DNA of 11,700 nt from Methanobrevibacter sp. (GTDB lineage Archaea > Methanobacteriota > Methanobacteria > Methanobacteriales > Methanobacteriaceae), in contig JAGCBE010000087.1 of assembly GCA_017652345.1 (NCBI GenBank), forward strand, positions 1 through 11,700. Direction: 5' to 3'. The notes under the pieces were generated by a model. That model ran no database searches and was not told the origin of the DNA. It worked only from the letters and a program-made list of their open reading frames with translations. Positions 5,532-11,047 of this stretch are shown here, in pieces; position 1 is the stretch's first letter; every line of letters starts with the position of its first letter. A program made the position numbers and the translations under genes.

Positions 5532-5735
5532 TTATCCTTTAAAAGTTTCGTTAAAGTATTCTCCAACTCGTTTTGTAAACTCTTTATCTTCTACATAGAA
5601 GAAATCTCCATATTTTGGAAGGTACCATCCTAAAAAATTACTAAGTAACTGCCCTATTCTCCAATCAGGACAAAATTCTTTATGATAAGCTAAAAATATA
5701 GGATAGCATCCATCTAATCTATTAGGGTCTCTCAT
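5532..5735 (-). CDS. small protein of the MRDPxR...GQLL type
   Basis: A 67-residue protein: MRDPNR start, a helix through YPIFLAYHKE, then PDWRIGQLLSNFLGW and DFFYVEDKEF. From memory, the combination MRDPxR, PDxRxGQLL and FYxED marks a small family of unknown function found in bacteria and phages. A strong site (GAGGAGGT) lies 6 nt before the ATG and inside the end of the upstream gene, so translation is probably coupled. Third gene of the operon starting at 6795. Confidence 0.85.
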   Translation of the reverse strand: MRDPNRLDGCYPIFLAYHKEFCPDWRIGQLLSNFLGWYLPKYGDFFYVEDKEFTKRVGEYFNETFKG

Positions 5736-5737
5736 AA

Positions 5738-5902
5738 TTATACCTCCTCTACTAAAATCTTTTTTACTCTCTGAACATCATCTTTTAGGCAAGTTGACTT
5801 TGTTTTAGTTAATGCCATCGGTAAAGATGAAAAGGTTGCTTGAATAGTATGTTCTGTGTGGTCCTGCGCTATATACTCAATAGTTACTCTAAACTTCTTC
5901 AT
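5738..5902 (-). CDS. hypothetical 54-residue protein
   Basis: A 54-residue protein starting MKKFRVTIEYIAQDH. It shows two predicted strands, a helix (PMALTKTKSTC) and a terminal strand (VKKILVEEV), resembling a small alpha/beta fold. The start at 5902 was chosen over a longer frame because AAAGGAGG lies before it and its ATG overlaps the upstream stop as TAATG, a classic coupling overlap. Possibly related to 7476-7733 and 894-1187. Function unknown. Confidence 0.8.
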   Translation of the reverse strand: MKKFRVTIEYIAQDHTEHTIQATFSSLPMALTKTKSTCLKDDVQRVKKILVEEV

Positions 5903-6795
5903 TACTTCGCCTCCTTTATTATACATCTACTAAGCTGTGTTTGTAATATACCATTATATTCTGTATGATTTTTAACTGTTCCTGTTAAATCAATTATTTT
6001 ACCTTCATCTATATCTAATACTTTCTGTGTAAACCATGTAAAAATATTATTATCTACTTTGAATGTGTATACGAAGGTTCCGCCCCAATTACCCTCAAAG
6101 AATTTTGCTGATACAAGAGTGGCTTTCATATTGCGGAGGCGCTCGCCTATTTCTCCAACAAACTGAGAACCTGATGTAGCCTTGTTGCGAGCTGCAATTT
6201 CAGCTTTCACATCCTCTTTCATCTGGTCTAATGCCCCTGTGTTGTAATATGGACCGCCGCCAACTTCATTCCAATACATTAACTTCTCTATATCGTAGCT
6301 AAAAAGAAAAGCGTTTGGGTTGCTTATTTCATTTGGAGCTGTTGATGTTCCAAAGAACCAACCAATACCAGAATAGAATTTTGCTCCTTTTGCTTTTAAC
6401 TCATCTTTAATCTCATAAGTATTGCATCCAGCAACGATTAAAACAACACCGTCTGAAATATTATACTTATCAAGCCAAGCCTGTCTTTTTGCTGGAGCTT
6501 CCGCTCTCTGTTTCTCAAGTTCTCTTTCTTTTTTAGCTGCGGCTGCCGCATCCATTTTTTCTCTTTCCGCTGTTGTATATACACGACAATTTTCTTTGAA
6601 GAATTTGCCACGTCCATTACAAGCAAAACAAATTCCCCATTCTACATGTGAAAAACAAAGTATTCTACCTGTTCCACCACATTTATAACATTTACATTCA
6701 GCATCCGCATACAGTTTATTATTCTCTGTGCGAATACTATCAGGAATTATTTTATATCCAGTTTCCTCATATGACCTTGCTAGTCTATAATCCAT
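5902..6795 (-). CDS. DnaJ-type zinc finger and OB-fold protein
   Basis: A 297-residue protein with three parts. Residues 36-64 carry a DnaJ-like zinc module (C36-x2-C39-GGTGR and C56-x2-C59-NGRG). A charged coiled coil covers about 75-105. At 125-148 lies NTYEIKDELKAKGAKF, a small module seen in phage and plasmid DNA-metabolism proteins. A C-terminal OB-like domain (about 222-292) ends in TGTVKNHTEYNGILQTQL. The parts suggest nucleic-acid binding; I see no enzyme motif. I start it at 6795: AGAGGTG is 6 nt upstream, and the in-frame ATG eight codons earlier belongs to the conserved transcript start. First gene of the four-gene operon running to 4912. Confidence 0.85.
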   Translation of the reverse strand: MDYRLARSYEETGYKIIPDSIRTENNKLYADAECKCYKCGGTGRILCFSHVEWGICFACNGRGKFFKENCRVYTTAEREKMDAAAAAKKERELEKQRAEAPAKRQAWLDKYNISDGVVLIVAGCNTYEIKDELKAKGAKFYSGIGWFFGTSTAPNEISNPNAFLFSYDIEKLMYWNEVGGGPYYNTGALDQMKEDVKAEIAARNKATSGSQFVGEIGERLRNMKATLVSAKFFEGNWGGTFVYTFKVDNNIFTWFTQKVLDIDEGKIIDLTGTVKNHTEYNGILQTQLSRCIIKEAK

Positions 6796-6830
6796 ATGCG
6801 TCACCTCTTTCTTTTTCATTTTCTATATAT

Positions 6831-6859
6831 ATTATATCAAAAATTTTTAAAAAAATAAA
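6831..6859 (-). promoter_or_regulatory. A/T-spacer promoter for the 6795-4912 operon
   Basis: -35 TTTATT (6854-6859), 17-nt spacer with A5T5, -10 TATAAT (6831-6836), then ATATATAGAAAATGA. It lies within the T-tract of the terminator at 6860-6886. Confidence 0.85.
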
Positions 6860-6886
6860 GCGGGGGTGCGCAATACATGCACCCGC
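6860..6886 (-). terminator. rho-independent terminator after the HAD gene
   Basis: Stem GGGTGC/GCACCC (6864-6869 with 6879-6884), extended by GC/GC across a 2-nt bulge, 9-nt loop, followed on the minus strand by TTTATTTTTTT. It starts 5 nt after the stop at 6891 and shares its T-tract with the next promoter. Confidence 0.85.
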
Positions 6887-6890
6887 CGCC

Positions 6891-7475
6891 TTAACGTTTC
6901 CATGCTAATTCTTTTATATCTTCTTTATTGATAGGATTTTCCATTTCATAATATTTAGCAAGATCGGGATCTACATAGATTCCTTGTTTCCCTCCATTTA
7001 ATATATCAATAGCAATAGGAACAAGTTTTTCTGTTAAACCACCAAACTTTTCACCATGAAAATCAAATGTTTTTATAAAATGTAGATTTAATGGAGGGTC
7101 ATTAAAACCTCTAAAAAATCTGTCATCTAAAATAACATAATCTTCTATATTATTTTCTTTAATATGTTCTAATATTGCTAAACCTCTGTCTTGCCATTCA
7201 AATTTTCTCGGTATTATATCTTCTATATAAAGACCTTGTTTACCCAGCTTCCGCACCAGATATTTACCTTGATGATAAGGCTGATATTTAGCCTTTTTAT
7301 GTAGCACAAAAAAGTCTTTCCAATCCGAAGAAAGAATTATTTTTGCGCCAGTTGCATCTACAATATGTTTTAATAATTTTACCTTTTTATTGTCAATGCC
7401 TAAATACTTTCCACAATGGCTTTTACATTCCGCGTAGTTAAGCACTCCATCAATATCTAAGTAAATTGCTTTCAT
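6891..7475 (-). CDS. HAD-fold phosphatase-like protein
   Basis: A 194-residue protein with haloacid-dehalogenase motifs: DIDGVLN (7-13; nucleophile D7 and D9), motif II at LSSDWK (48-53) and the acidic motif YVILDD (113-118). The set DIDGVLN, SSDWK and ILDD is typical of the HAD domain found in RNA-repair Swiss-army-knife proteins and many phage HAD proteins. The substrate could be a nucleotide, a nucleic-acid end phosphate or a protein. The last 40 residues are an extension of unknown role. The ATG directly follows the stop of 7476-7733 (TAAATG). Last gene of its operon. Confidence 0.85.
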   Translation of the reverse strand: MKAIYLDIDGVLNYAECKSHCGKYLGIDNKKVKLLKHIVDATGAKIILSSDWKDFFVLHKKAKYQPYHQGKYLVRKLGKQGLYIEDIIPRKFEWQDRGLAILEHIKENNIEDYVILDDRFFRGFNDPPLNLHFIKTFDFHGEKFGGLTEKLVPIAIDILNGGKQGIYVDPDLAKYYEMENPINKEDIKELAWKR

Positions 7476-7733
7476 TTATTCACCGCTTTCTTGAAACTCA
7501 TATACTTCTGTAGGAGTTCCATCAATTTCTTCAAGCTGTTCTACTTCTACGCTACAAATATCAACATTATATTCACCTGTTGGGTCTTCAAATCCATATG
7601 TTTCGCATATCTTTTTTACTGCTTTAGGATAACTTTTAGCAAATAAAATTCCTTTAAAAGTTCTTTCTTCACCTTCTTTACAACTATATATTTCAACAGT
7701 ATATTTAAACATGGTATTTCTTTTATTTTTCAT
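7476..7733 (-). CDS. hypothetical small alpha/beta protein
   Basis: An 85-residue protein. After a basic start it runs MFKYTVEIYSCKEGEER, a second strand, helix YPKAVKKICETYG, then acidic strands VDICSVEVEQL and TEVYEFQ. The strand-turn-strand-helix order resembles 894-1187 and 5738-5902. The start at 7733 is chosen because its ATG overlaps the upstream stop as ATGA and AAAGGG is 7 nt upstream; the ATG at 7712 (MFKY) is an alternative with a weaker site. Function unknown. Confidence 0.8.
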   Translation of the reverse strand: MKNKRNTMFKYTVEIYSCKEGEERTFKGILFAKSYPKAVKKICETYGFEDPTGEYNVDICSVEVEQLEEIDGTPTEVYEFQESGE

Positions 7734-7957
7734 AGCCAATCCCTTTCTATCTGATGAATCTCCTTTTGAGTTATATCTGTTAATCTATATTTTTCTAATA
7801 GTGAAGCGAAAACTGCATGTGGTACAACGCCACCTGCATATCCTCGCGCTCTTAATTCTCTTCCTAGCTGATTAATTCGACCTTGCCTCGTGTTAACCAA
7901 ACCCGTGCCTTCCGCCTCGTTCATATATAACCAATATCCAGTATCCATTCCAAACAT
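7730..7957 (-). CDS. hypothetical 75-residue protein
   Basis: A 75-residue protein of unknown function, largely helical by prediction. It starts MFGMDTGYWLYMNEAEG, with a basic helix RQGRINQLGRELRARGY in the middle and an amphipathic C-terminal helix. It could be a small nucleic-acid or protein partner, but no motif proves this. AGAGGTG stands 5 nt before the ATG. It is 11 nt after 7969-8382 and overlaps the next gene by 4 nt. Confidence 0.8.
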   Translation of the reverse strand: MFGMDTGYWLYMNEAEGTGLVNTRQGRINQLGRELRARGYAGGVVPHAVFASLLEKYRLTDITQKEIHQIERDWL

Positions 7958-7968
7958 ATCATCACCTC

Positions 7969-8382
7969 TTAATAACTTACAAATGCTACTATTCTTATAT
8001 TATCCATATCTAAAAAGTCATTTTCACTAAAACTAAGATAGGCATTTATTTCTTTCTCAAGTTCTTTATAAAATACTTTTCTATTAAAATAATCTTCTTC
8101 TTCAAAGTCGTGAGGACGATCTTCATTCTTTTCAGCAAAATACTTAATTTTAGCAAGAGTTGCCCAATAACCAGCATCATTATCCTCTATTGTCCATCCT
8201 GTCTCTTTTGTTAATTCATCAATATTGTCTCTACAGGTTTTCCAATTATGGTATAATTCATTAAGAGTGTCTCCTCCACGTCTCCAGATACCAACAGGAC
8301 ACATATTTGAAGTATAAAGAAGAATATTCTTCCATTCATTATCTTCTCTTTTCTGGATGTAAAAAGCTATATCAACTCCCAT
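7969..8382 (-). CDS. hypothetical protein with MGVDIAFYI start
   Basis: A 137-residue protein. The start MGVDIAFYIQKREDNEWK loosely recalls phage proteins that open MGCDIHxxxE followed by a GKW-like turn; I hold this lightly. The middle is acidic (NDAGYWATLAKIKYFAEKN, FEEEDYF) and the end is a hydrophobic strand (IRIVAFVSY). I start at 8382 because AGAGGTG lies 6 nt upstream; the longer frame would start at the GTG inside that site. First gene of a four-gene operon (7969, 7730, 7476, 6891). Confidence 0.75.
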   Translation of the reverse strand: MGVDIAFYIQKREDNEWKNILLYTSNMCPVGIWRRGGDTLNELYHNWKTCRDNIDELTKETGWTIEDNDAGYWATLAKIKYFAEKNEDRPHDFEEEDYFNRKVFYKELEKEINAYLSFSENDFLDMDNIRIVAFVSY

Positions 8383-8414
8383 AATTTTCACCTCTTTTCT
8401 ACTTTTCTATATAT

Positions 8415-8443
8415 ATTATAACAAAAAATTTAATAAAAAGCAA
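8415..8443 (-). promoter_or_regulatory. A/T-spacer promoter for the 8382-6891 operon
   Basis: -35 TTGCTT (8438-8443), 17-nt spacer, -10 TATAAT (8415-8420), then ATATATAGAAAAG. The -35 is also the 3' arm of the preceding terminator stem. Confidence 0.9.
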
Positions 8444-8463
8444 GAGTATTCCTACCCTTGCTT
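8438..8463 (-). terminator. terminator of the SprT-like gene
   Basis: An 11-bp stem (8438-8448 with 8453-8463, one G-U pair) capped by a GGAA tetraloop on the minus strand and followed by TTTATT. It starts 4 nt after the stop at 8468. Its distal arm doubles as a promoter -35. Confidence 0.9.
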
Positions 8464-8467
8464 AATT

Positions 8468-8980
8468 TTACCAATTCTGTTTAACAATAAGGTGCTCACC
8501 GCCACACTTTCCGCAAAGACAATTATGAATGTTGTTTAGAGTCTTGCATTTGCGGGAGTAGGTGCCTAAAAGGCTAATACAGTCTGGGCACCATACTTCA
8601 TATTTATATTTCTTCTTCTCATTATAGTCGCTTTCAAGAGTATTAGCAGTTTTAGCATGAGTACAACCTATTTCCGCACATTTCTTTTTAAATACGGCGT
8701 CATGTCCATGATTATAGGCTGTTGTTTCGAGCAGGTAATAATGAACATACTCATGCTTGATAACATTGATAATATCATTATCTGTACCATTTTCTAGGAG
8801 AGCCTTAGAAAACTCGATTGCAGTGGTTACACAAGTGTTGTCTTCAATATTCATGAACTTAACTCTTCCTAGCGTGCGGGAGAGGCGTCCATTTACAACA
8901 ATAGGAACGGTAATCTGACCTAAACCATCAGCTTCCGCCAGGTTATTTAATTCATTTATTACTTTCTCTATTGTCCACAT
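8468..8980 (-). CDS. SprT-like zinc metalloprotease
   Basis: A 170-residue protein. The zincin motif H76-E77-x2-H80 (KHEYVHYYL) is followed by HGH at 91-93 as the likely third ligand, as in SprT/Spartan proteins. The C-terminal zinc ribbon has C131-x2-C134 and the CLCGKC cluster at 154-159. Known relatives include Spartan, which cleaves DNA-protein crosslinks; the role here is inferred only by family. I start at 8980 (MWTIEK): AAGGAG lies upstream, and the in-frame ATG eight codons earlier sits in the conserved transcript start. Single-gene unit between its own promoter and terminator. Confidence 0.9.
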   Translation of the reverse strand: MWTIEKVINELNNLAEADGLGQITVPIVVNGRLSRTLGRVKFMNIEDNTCVTTAIEFSKALLENGTDNDIINVIKHEYVHYYLLETTAYNHGHDAVFKKKCAEIGCTHAKTANTLESDYNEKKKYKYEVWCPDCISLLGTYSRKCKTLNNIHNCLCGKCGGEHLIVKQNW

Positions 8981-9015
8981 AAAGCTTTCTCCTTTTTTAT
9001 TCATTTTCTATATAT

Positions 9016-9044
9016 ATTATACTAAAATTTTTATTTGTTTGCAA
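9016..9044 (-). promoter_or_regulatory. A/T-spacer promoter for the SprT-like gene
   Basis: -35 TTGCAA (9039-9044), 17-nt spacer with A5T4, -10 TATAAT (9016-9021), then ATATATAGAAAATGA. It faces away from the promoter at 9095-9123. Confidence 0.9.
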
Positions 9045-9094
9045 GTGGGGCGCGGTCGCGGCCTCCATGTAACTTTAGGGCGCCATTTCCGCAT
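9045..9094. promoter_or_regulatory. GC-rich divergent control region
   Basis: The 50 bp between two back-to-back promoters are unusually GC-rich and hold an inverted repeat GGCGC/GCGCC (9049-9053 with 9080-9084) around GGTCGCGGCC. This is where gene direction switches. A repressor or activator site serving both arms would fit here, though no known operator is recognised. Confidence 0.45.
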
Positions 9095-9123
9095 TTGTAA
9101 TTATTAAAAATTTTTGATATAAT
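9095..9123 (+). promoter_or_regulatory. A/T-spacer promoter for the rightward genes
   Basis: -35 TTGTAA (9095-9100), 17-nt spacer with A5T5, -10 TATAAT (9118-9123), then TATTATAGAAAATAA. It is a plus-strand copy of the same design used leftward. Confidence 0.9.
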
Positions 9124-9156
9124 TATTATAGAAAATAAAGATAAGGGGTGATATAT

Positions 9157-9423
9157 ATGCTAGATACAAAAAAGGTTAAGAACTTAATGAACCATAAAGA
9201 TGATATTATCTATGGTGTAATTCATCGTTGTGCGCATACTATACAGGCAGCCGCTTTAAAAGGGGAGAGTGGGGTATTTTTTGATTATCCTTATGAATAT
9301 GATAATTATGCTGAGATAAAAATACTCTATGGACTACTTAAAGATGGCGGATATATTGTTGTAGATGTTGGCGTGAACGATGATTTAGGCATGCATGGAA
9401 TAGAGATATATTGGAACTTTTAA
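9157..9423 (+). CDS. hypothetical 88-residue protein
   Basis: An 88-residue protein starting MLDTKKVKNLMNH. It has a helix with HRCAHTIQAAALKG, then FFDYPYEYDNYAEIKILYGLLKDGGYIVVDVG, which looks like helix-turn-strand, and ends in a strand with GMHGIEIYW. No catalytic motif is clear. The ATG at 9157 follows AAGGGGTG by 6 nt; an in-frame GTG at 9148 is part of that site. First gene of the rightward arm; no terminator separates it from 9547-9756. Confidence 0.8.
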   Translation: MLDTKKVKNLMNHKDDIIYGVIHRCAHTIQAAALKGESGVFFDYPYEYDNYAEIKILYGLLKDGGYIVVDVGVNDDLGMHGIEIYWNF

Positions 9424-9430
9424 GCGGGGA

Positions 9431-9447
9431 CTATACGTAACGTGTAG
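9431..9447 (+). other. imperfect palindrome, candidate operator or hairpin
   Basis: CTATACGT and ACGTGTAG are near-perfect inverted copies around a single A; as RNA, CTATAC/GTGTAG pairs fully with one G-U and a 5-nt loop. It lies 8 nt after the stop at 9423. Confidence 0.35.
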
Positions 9448-9502
9448 GCAAGAATTCCGCATATCAAGCAAAAAGAGTTAAAAAAAGAATACGAATTTAT
9501 AT

Positions 9503-9523
9503 CCGAAAATCACGAATTTTCGG
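9503..9523 (+). other. 8-bp hairpin upstream of 9547-9756
   Basis: Perfect stem CCGAAAAT/ATTTTCGG with loop CACGA. No T-run follows, so it is probably not a terminator. It lies 24 nt before the ATG of the next gene and just before its ribosome site, so it may affect translation or mRNA stability. Confidence 0.5.
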
Positions 9524-9546
9524 TTAGTAAGAAGGGAGAAATTGTT

Positions 9547-9756
9547 ATGTTTTTAAGAGATTATACTGATTATACACTGCGCAAGCCGCCAAAGAATGTC
9601 AAGGTAATGATGTTGTTCCAGGATGAATATAAGGATGTTTGTTATATTGATGACTGGGGTATGATACATGGCGAACAGACTAAGATAATTAAGAATAAGA
9701 TACCTACTTATTGGAAGAAGATTGAGAAAAATGAAATAGGGGAGTATAAATGGTAG
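9547..9756 (+). CDS. hypothetical 69-residue protein
   Basis: A 69-residue protein: MFLRDYTDYTLRKPPKNVKVMMLFQDEYKDVCYIDDWGMIHGEQ..., with strands around VKVMMLF and VCYIDDWG and a basic tail. Unknown function. AAGGGAG stands 8 nt before the ATG. The same frame stays open for about 33 codons upstream without a usual start codon. This could mean a longer ancestral gene that lost its start, or chance. Probably co-transcribed with 9157-9423 and ended by the terminator at 9785-9812. Confidence 0.7.
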   Translation: MFLRDYTDYTLRKPPKNVKVMMLFQDEYKDVCYIDDWGMIHGEQTKIIKNKIPTYWKKIEKNEIGEYKW

Positions 9757-9772
9757 GAAATCTGCGATTTCC
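9756..9772 (+). other. 7-bp hairpin at the stop codon
   Basis: GGAAATC/GATTTCC with a 3-nt loop begins at the last base of the stop codon of 9547-9756. It precedes the main terminator and may protect the mRNA 3' end. Confidence 0.5.
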
Positions 9773-9784
9773 GGGGTATATATT

Positions 9785-9812
9785 ATGCAGGGCGAAAGTC
9801 CTGCATTTTTTT
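9785..9812 (+). terminator. strong rho-independent terminator
   Basis: A 9-bp stem ATGCAGGGC/GTCCTGCAT with a GAAA tetraloop, followed by seven T. It closes the 9157-9756 unit. Confidence 0.95.
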
Positions 9813-9852
9813 ATCGGGGGTAGGACTTTTTTATTAAATTTTATTGGGGGTA
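9813..9852 (+). repeat. two direct repeats upstream of the HTH gene
   Basis: ATCGGGGGTA (9813-9822) and ATTGGGGGTA (9843-9852) are spaced exactly 30 bp, about three helical turns; a shorter GGGGTA lies at 9773-9778. They precede a gene for a HTH protein with no clear promoter of the common type, so they are candidate binding sites for that protein. Confidence 0.4.
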
Positions 9853-9913
9853 TTTAGAGATATAGTAAAGATATTAAAAATCACCAAAAAAATTGGAGGA
9901 ATTTAACAACGCA

Positions 9914-10699
9914 ATGACAAGAGAAGAATTATGTGAGAAGTATAATTTAAGTGAAGATGCTGTTAAAAATAAATTAGGTAGAACTAAACAAAAACTTCTT
10001 AAGGAATATAATCTTATTCTTACTAAGACAGGTAGAGGAGAAAAAGCTGATTATCAAGTTACTTTTGCTGAAGGTGGAGATAGAAGAGCTTCTACTATGT
10101 TAAAAGAGGAAAAAAGAGATATTATGATTGCTGAAAATAGCTTTTCCACTTTATTAGACTTTAACTTTATGGTATTTTTAGCAATATGTACAACTCCTAT
10201 GGGAACATTCTATGGATCATATGAAGACTTTCTTAATTATGTAGAGGTAAAGAAGTCCAAGTATAATTTGGACAACCTAAAAGAGGCATTGACCATGCTT
10301 TCCGCAGCTAAATATATTAATTATACTATTGATGAAACTAATGAAAATTATTTTAATGCTTTCTTATTTAAACGTACTCGTGATGATATGGCTATTAGTT
10401 TAGATATGGCAGAAAGATGTCAAAAGTTAGCTAAAAAACATGAAAAGAAAAGTTGGGTTCCGCTTCTTAAAACATGGATAGGCGTGCAATATATGTATGA
10501 CAACCAACCTTTTACTATGGCTGAATTATGTGCAATAACAGGTTTATCTCCTTATCAAGTTAGAGAAAGTAAAAAAGTATTAGAAAAGGATGATTTATTT
10601 ACTACTTCACGCGCTTATGCTTCTTATGAGAGATGTATTGGTACTAATGTGGAATTAAATGGTATATATGAAGAAAATAGAAGAGTAGCTGAAAAATAA
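9914..10699 (+). CDS. HTH/winged-helix DNA-binding protein
   Basis: A 261-residue protein with two DNA-binding-like segments. The N-terminus MTREELCEKYNLSEDAVKNKLGRTKQKL is a helix-turn-helix. A second lies near the C-terminus (FTMAELCAITGLSPYQVRESKKVLEKDDLF), with a wing-like stretch after it. The middle, mostly helical (LLDFNFMVFLAICTTP, YNLDNLKEALTMLSAAKYINY), resembles winged-helix modules of phage and plasmid replication or regulatory proteins. I start at ATG 9914; GGAGG lies 14 nt upstream, longer than ideal, and a TTG at 9893 overlaps that site. It sits directly beside the 1-kb noncoding region, so it could be a replication initiator or a regulator of that region. Sequence alone does not decide. 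Confidence 0.75.
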   Translation: MTREELCEKYNLSEDAVKNKLGRTKQKLLKEYNLILTKTGRGEKADYQVTFAEGGDRRASTMLKEEKRDIMIAENSFSTLLDFNFMVFLAICTTPMGTFYGSYEDFLNYVEVKKSKYNLDNLKEALTMLSAAKYINYTIDETNENYFNAFLFKRTRDDMAISLDMAERCQKLAKKHEKKSWVPLLKTWIGVQYMYDNQPFTMAELCAITGLSPYQVRESKKVLEKDDLFTTSRAYASYERCIGTNVELNGIYEENRRVAEK

Positions 10700-10713
10700 G
10701 CGGAAGTTCACCA

Positions 10714-10796
10714 TTTTTATGCAGTCATCTTAAACAATAATAATATATATATTCGTTAAGTCAGCTGCAAGAATTTGGTGAGAAACTGCATAAAAA
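10714..10796 (+). repeat. 12-bp perfect inverted repeat
   Basis: TTTTTATGCAGT (10714-10725) and ACTGCATAAAAA (10785-10796) enclose 59 nt. Two alternative pairings compete: TCACCA/TGGTGA (10708-10713 with 10776-10781), which crosses the main stem like a pseudoknot, and a nested GCAG/CTGC plus CTTAA/TTAAG fold. Function unknown. Confidence 0.6.
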
Positions 10797-10802
10797 TAAG
10801 TA

Positions 10803-10825
10803 TTTTGGTTAAAAATCGACCAAAA
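10803..10825 (+). other. 7-bp hairpin
   Basis: TTTTGGT/ACCAAAA with a 9-nt loop. Its 3' arm overlaps a short CGAC/GTCG pairing (10818-10821 with 10829-10832), so the two folds are mutually exclusive. Confidence 0.45.
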
Positions 10826-10874
10826 AGTTGTCGGAATTTTTTATATAATATATGTTTAAGAAAGGTGCTAGTGG

Positions 10875-10902
10875 TTGAGGAACTTTAGCATATTTTCCTC
10901 AA
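10875..10902 (+). other. 8-bp hairpin
   Basis: TTGAGGAA/TTCCTCAA with a 12-nt loop, followed by AATTTTAG. It may be a weak terminator or a leader structure. Confidence 0.45.
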
Positions 10903-10929
10903 AATTTTAGCAGAGAATTGTTAAAAGGC

Positions 10930-10957
10930 GGGTTGGTGGTGGACCGACCACCATCCC
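10930..10957 (+). other. GC-rich hairpin
   Basis: GGG-T-TGGTGGT pairs with ACCACCA-T-CCC: ten pairs with one T-T mismatch around loop GGACCG. No T-run follows. It is the strongest stem before the ncRNA promoter. Confidence 0.6.
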
Positions 10958-11012
10958 TAACACCTCTCTATAACGTAAAATCGACCGTTAACTATATTTG
11001 TTGCACTTTTAC

Positions 11013-11041
11013 TTGATTTATTTAAAAATTTTTGCTATAAT
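11013..11041 (+). promoter_or_regulatory. A/T-spacer promoter of the putative ncRNA
   Basis: -35 TTGATT (11013-11018), 17-nt spacer with A5T5, -10 TATAAT (11036-11041), then ATAATTAGAAAAAATAAA. The predicted start is 11048-11049. No open frame with a ribosome site follows. Confidence 0.9.
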
Positions 11042-11047
11042 ATAATT

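Larger units (their letters stand above)
10700..11012 (+). other. noncoding region rich in inverted repeats
   Basis: There is no credible protein gene here. From left to right it holds a 12-bp inverted repeat (10714-10796), a TTTTGGT/ACCAAAA hairpin (10803-10825), a TATAAT-like element at 10844-10849 without a -35, a TTGAGGAA/TTCCTCAA hairpin (10875-10902) and a GC-rich hairpin (10930-10957). The cluster could be a replication origin, a long leader, or one or more structured RNAs. Confidence 0.45.

Noticed and set aside
6648..6908. A rightward open frame crossing the promoter and terminator at 6831-6886
   Set aside because: It runs through well-supported regulatory elements of the opposite strand and has no ribosome site.
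10821..10849. A promoter ending in TATAAT at 10844-10849
   Set aside because: The A/T block and -10 look right, but the -35 position holds only A residues, so I did not call it.
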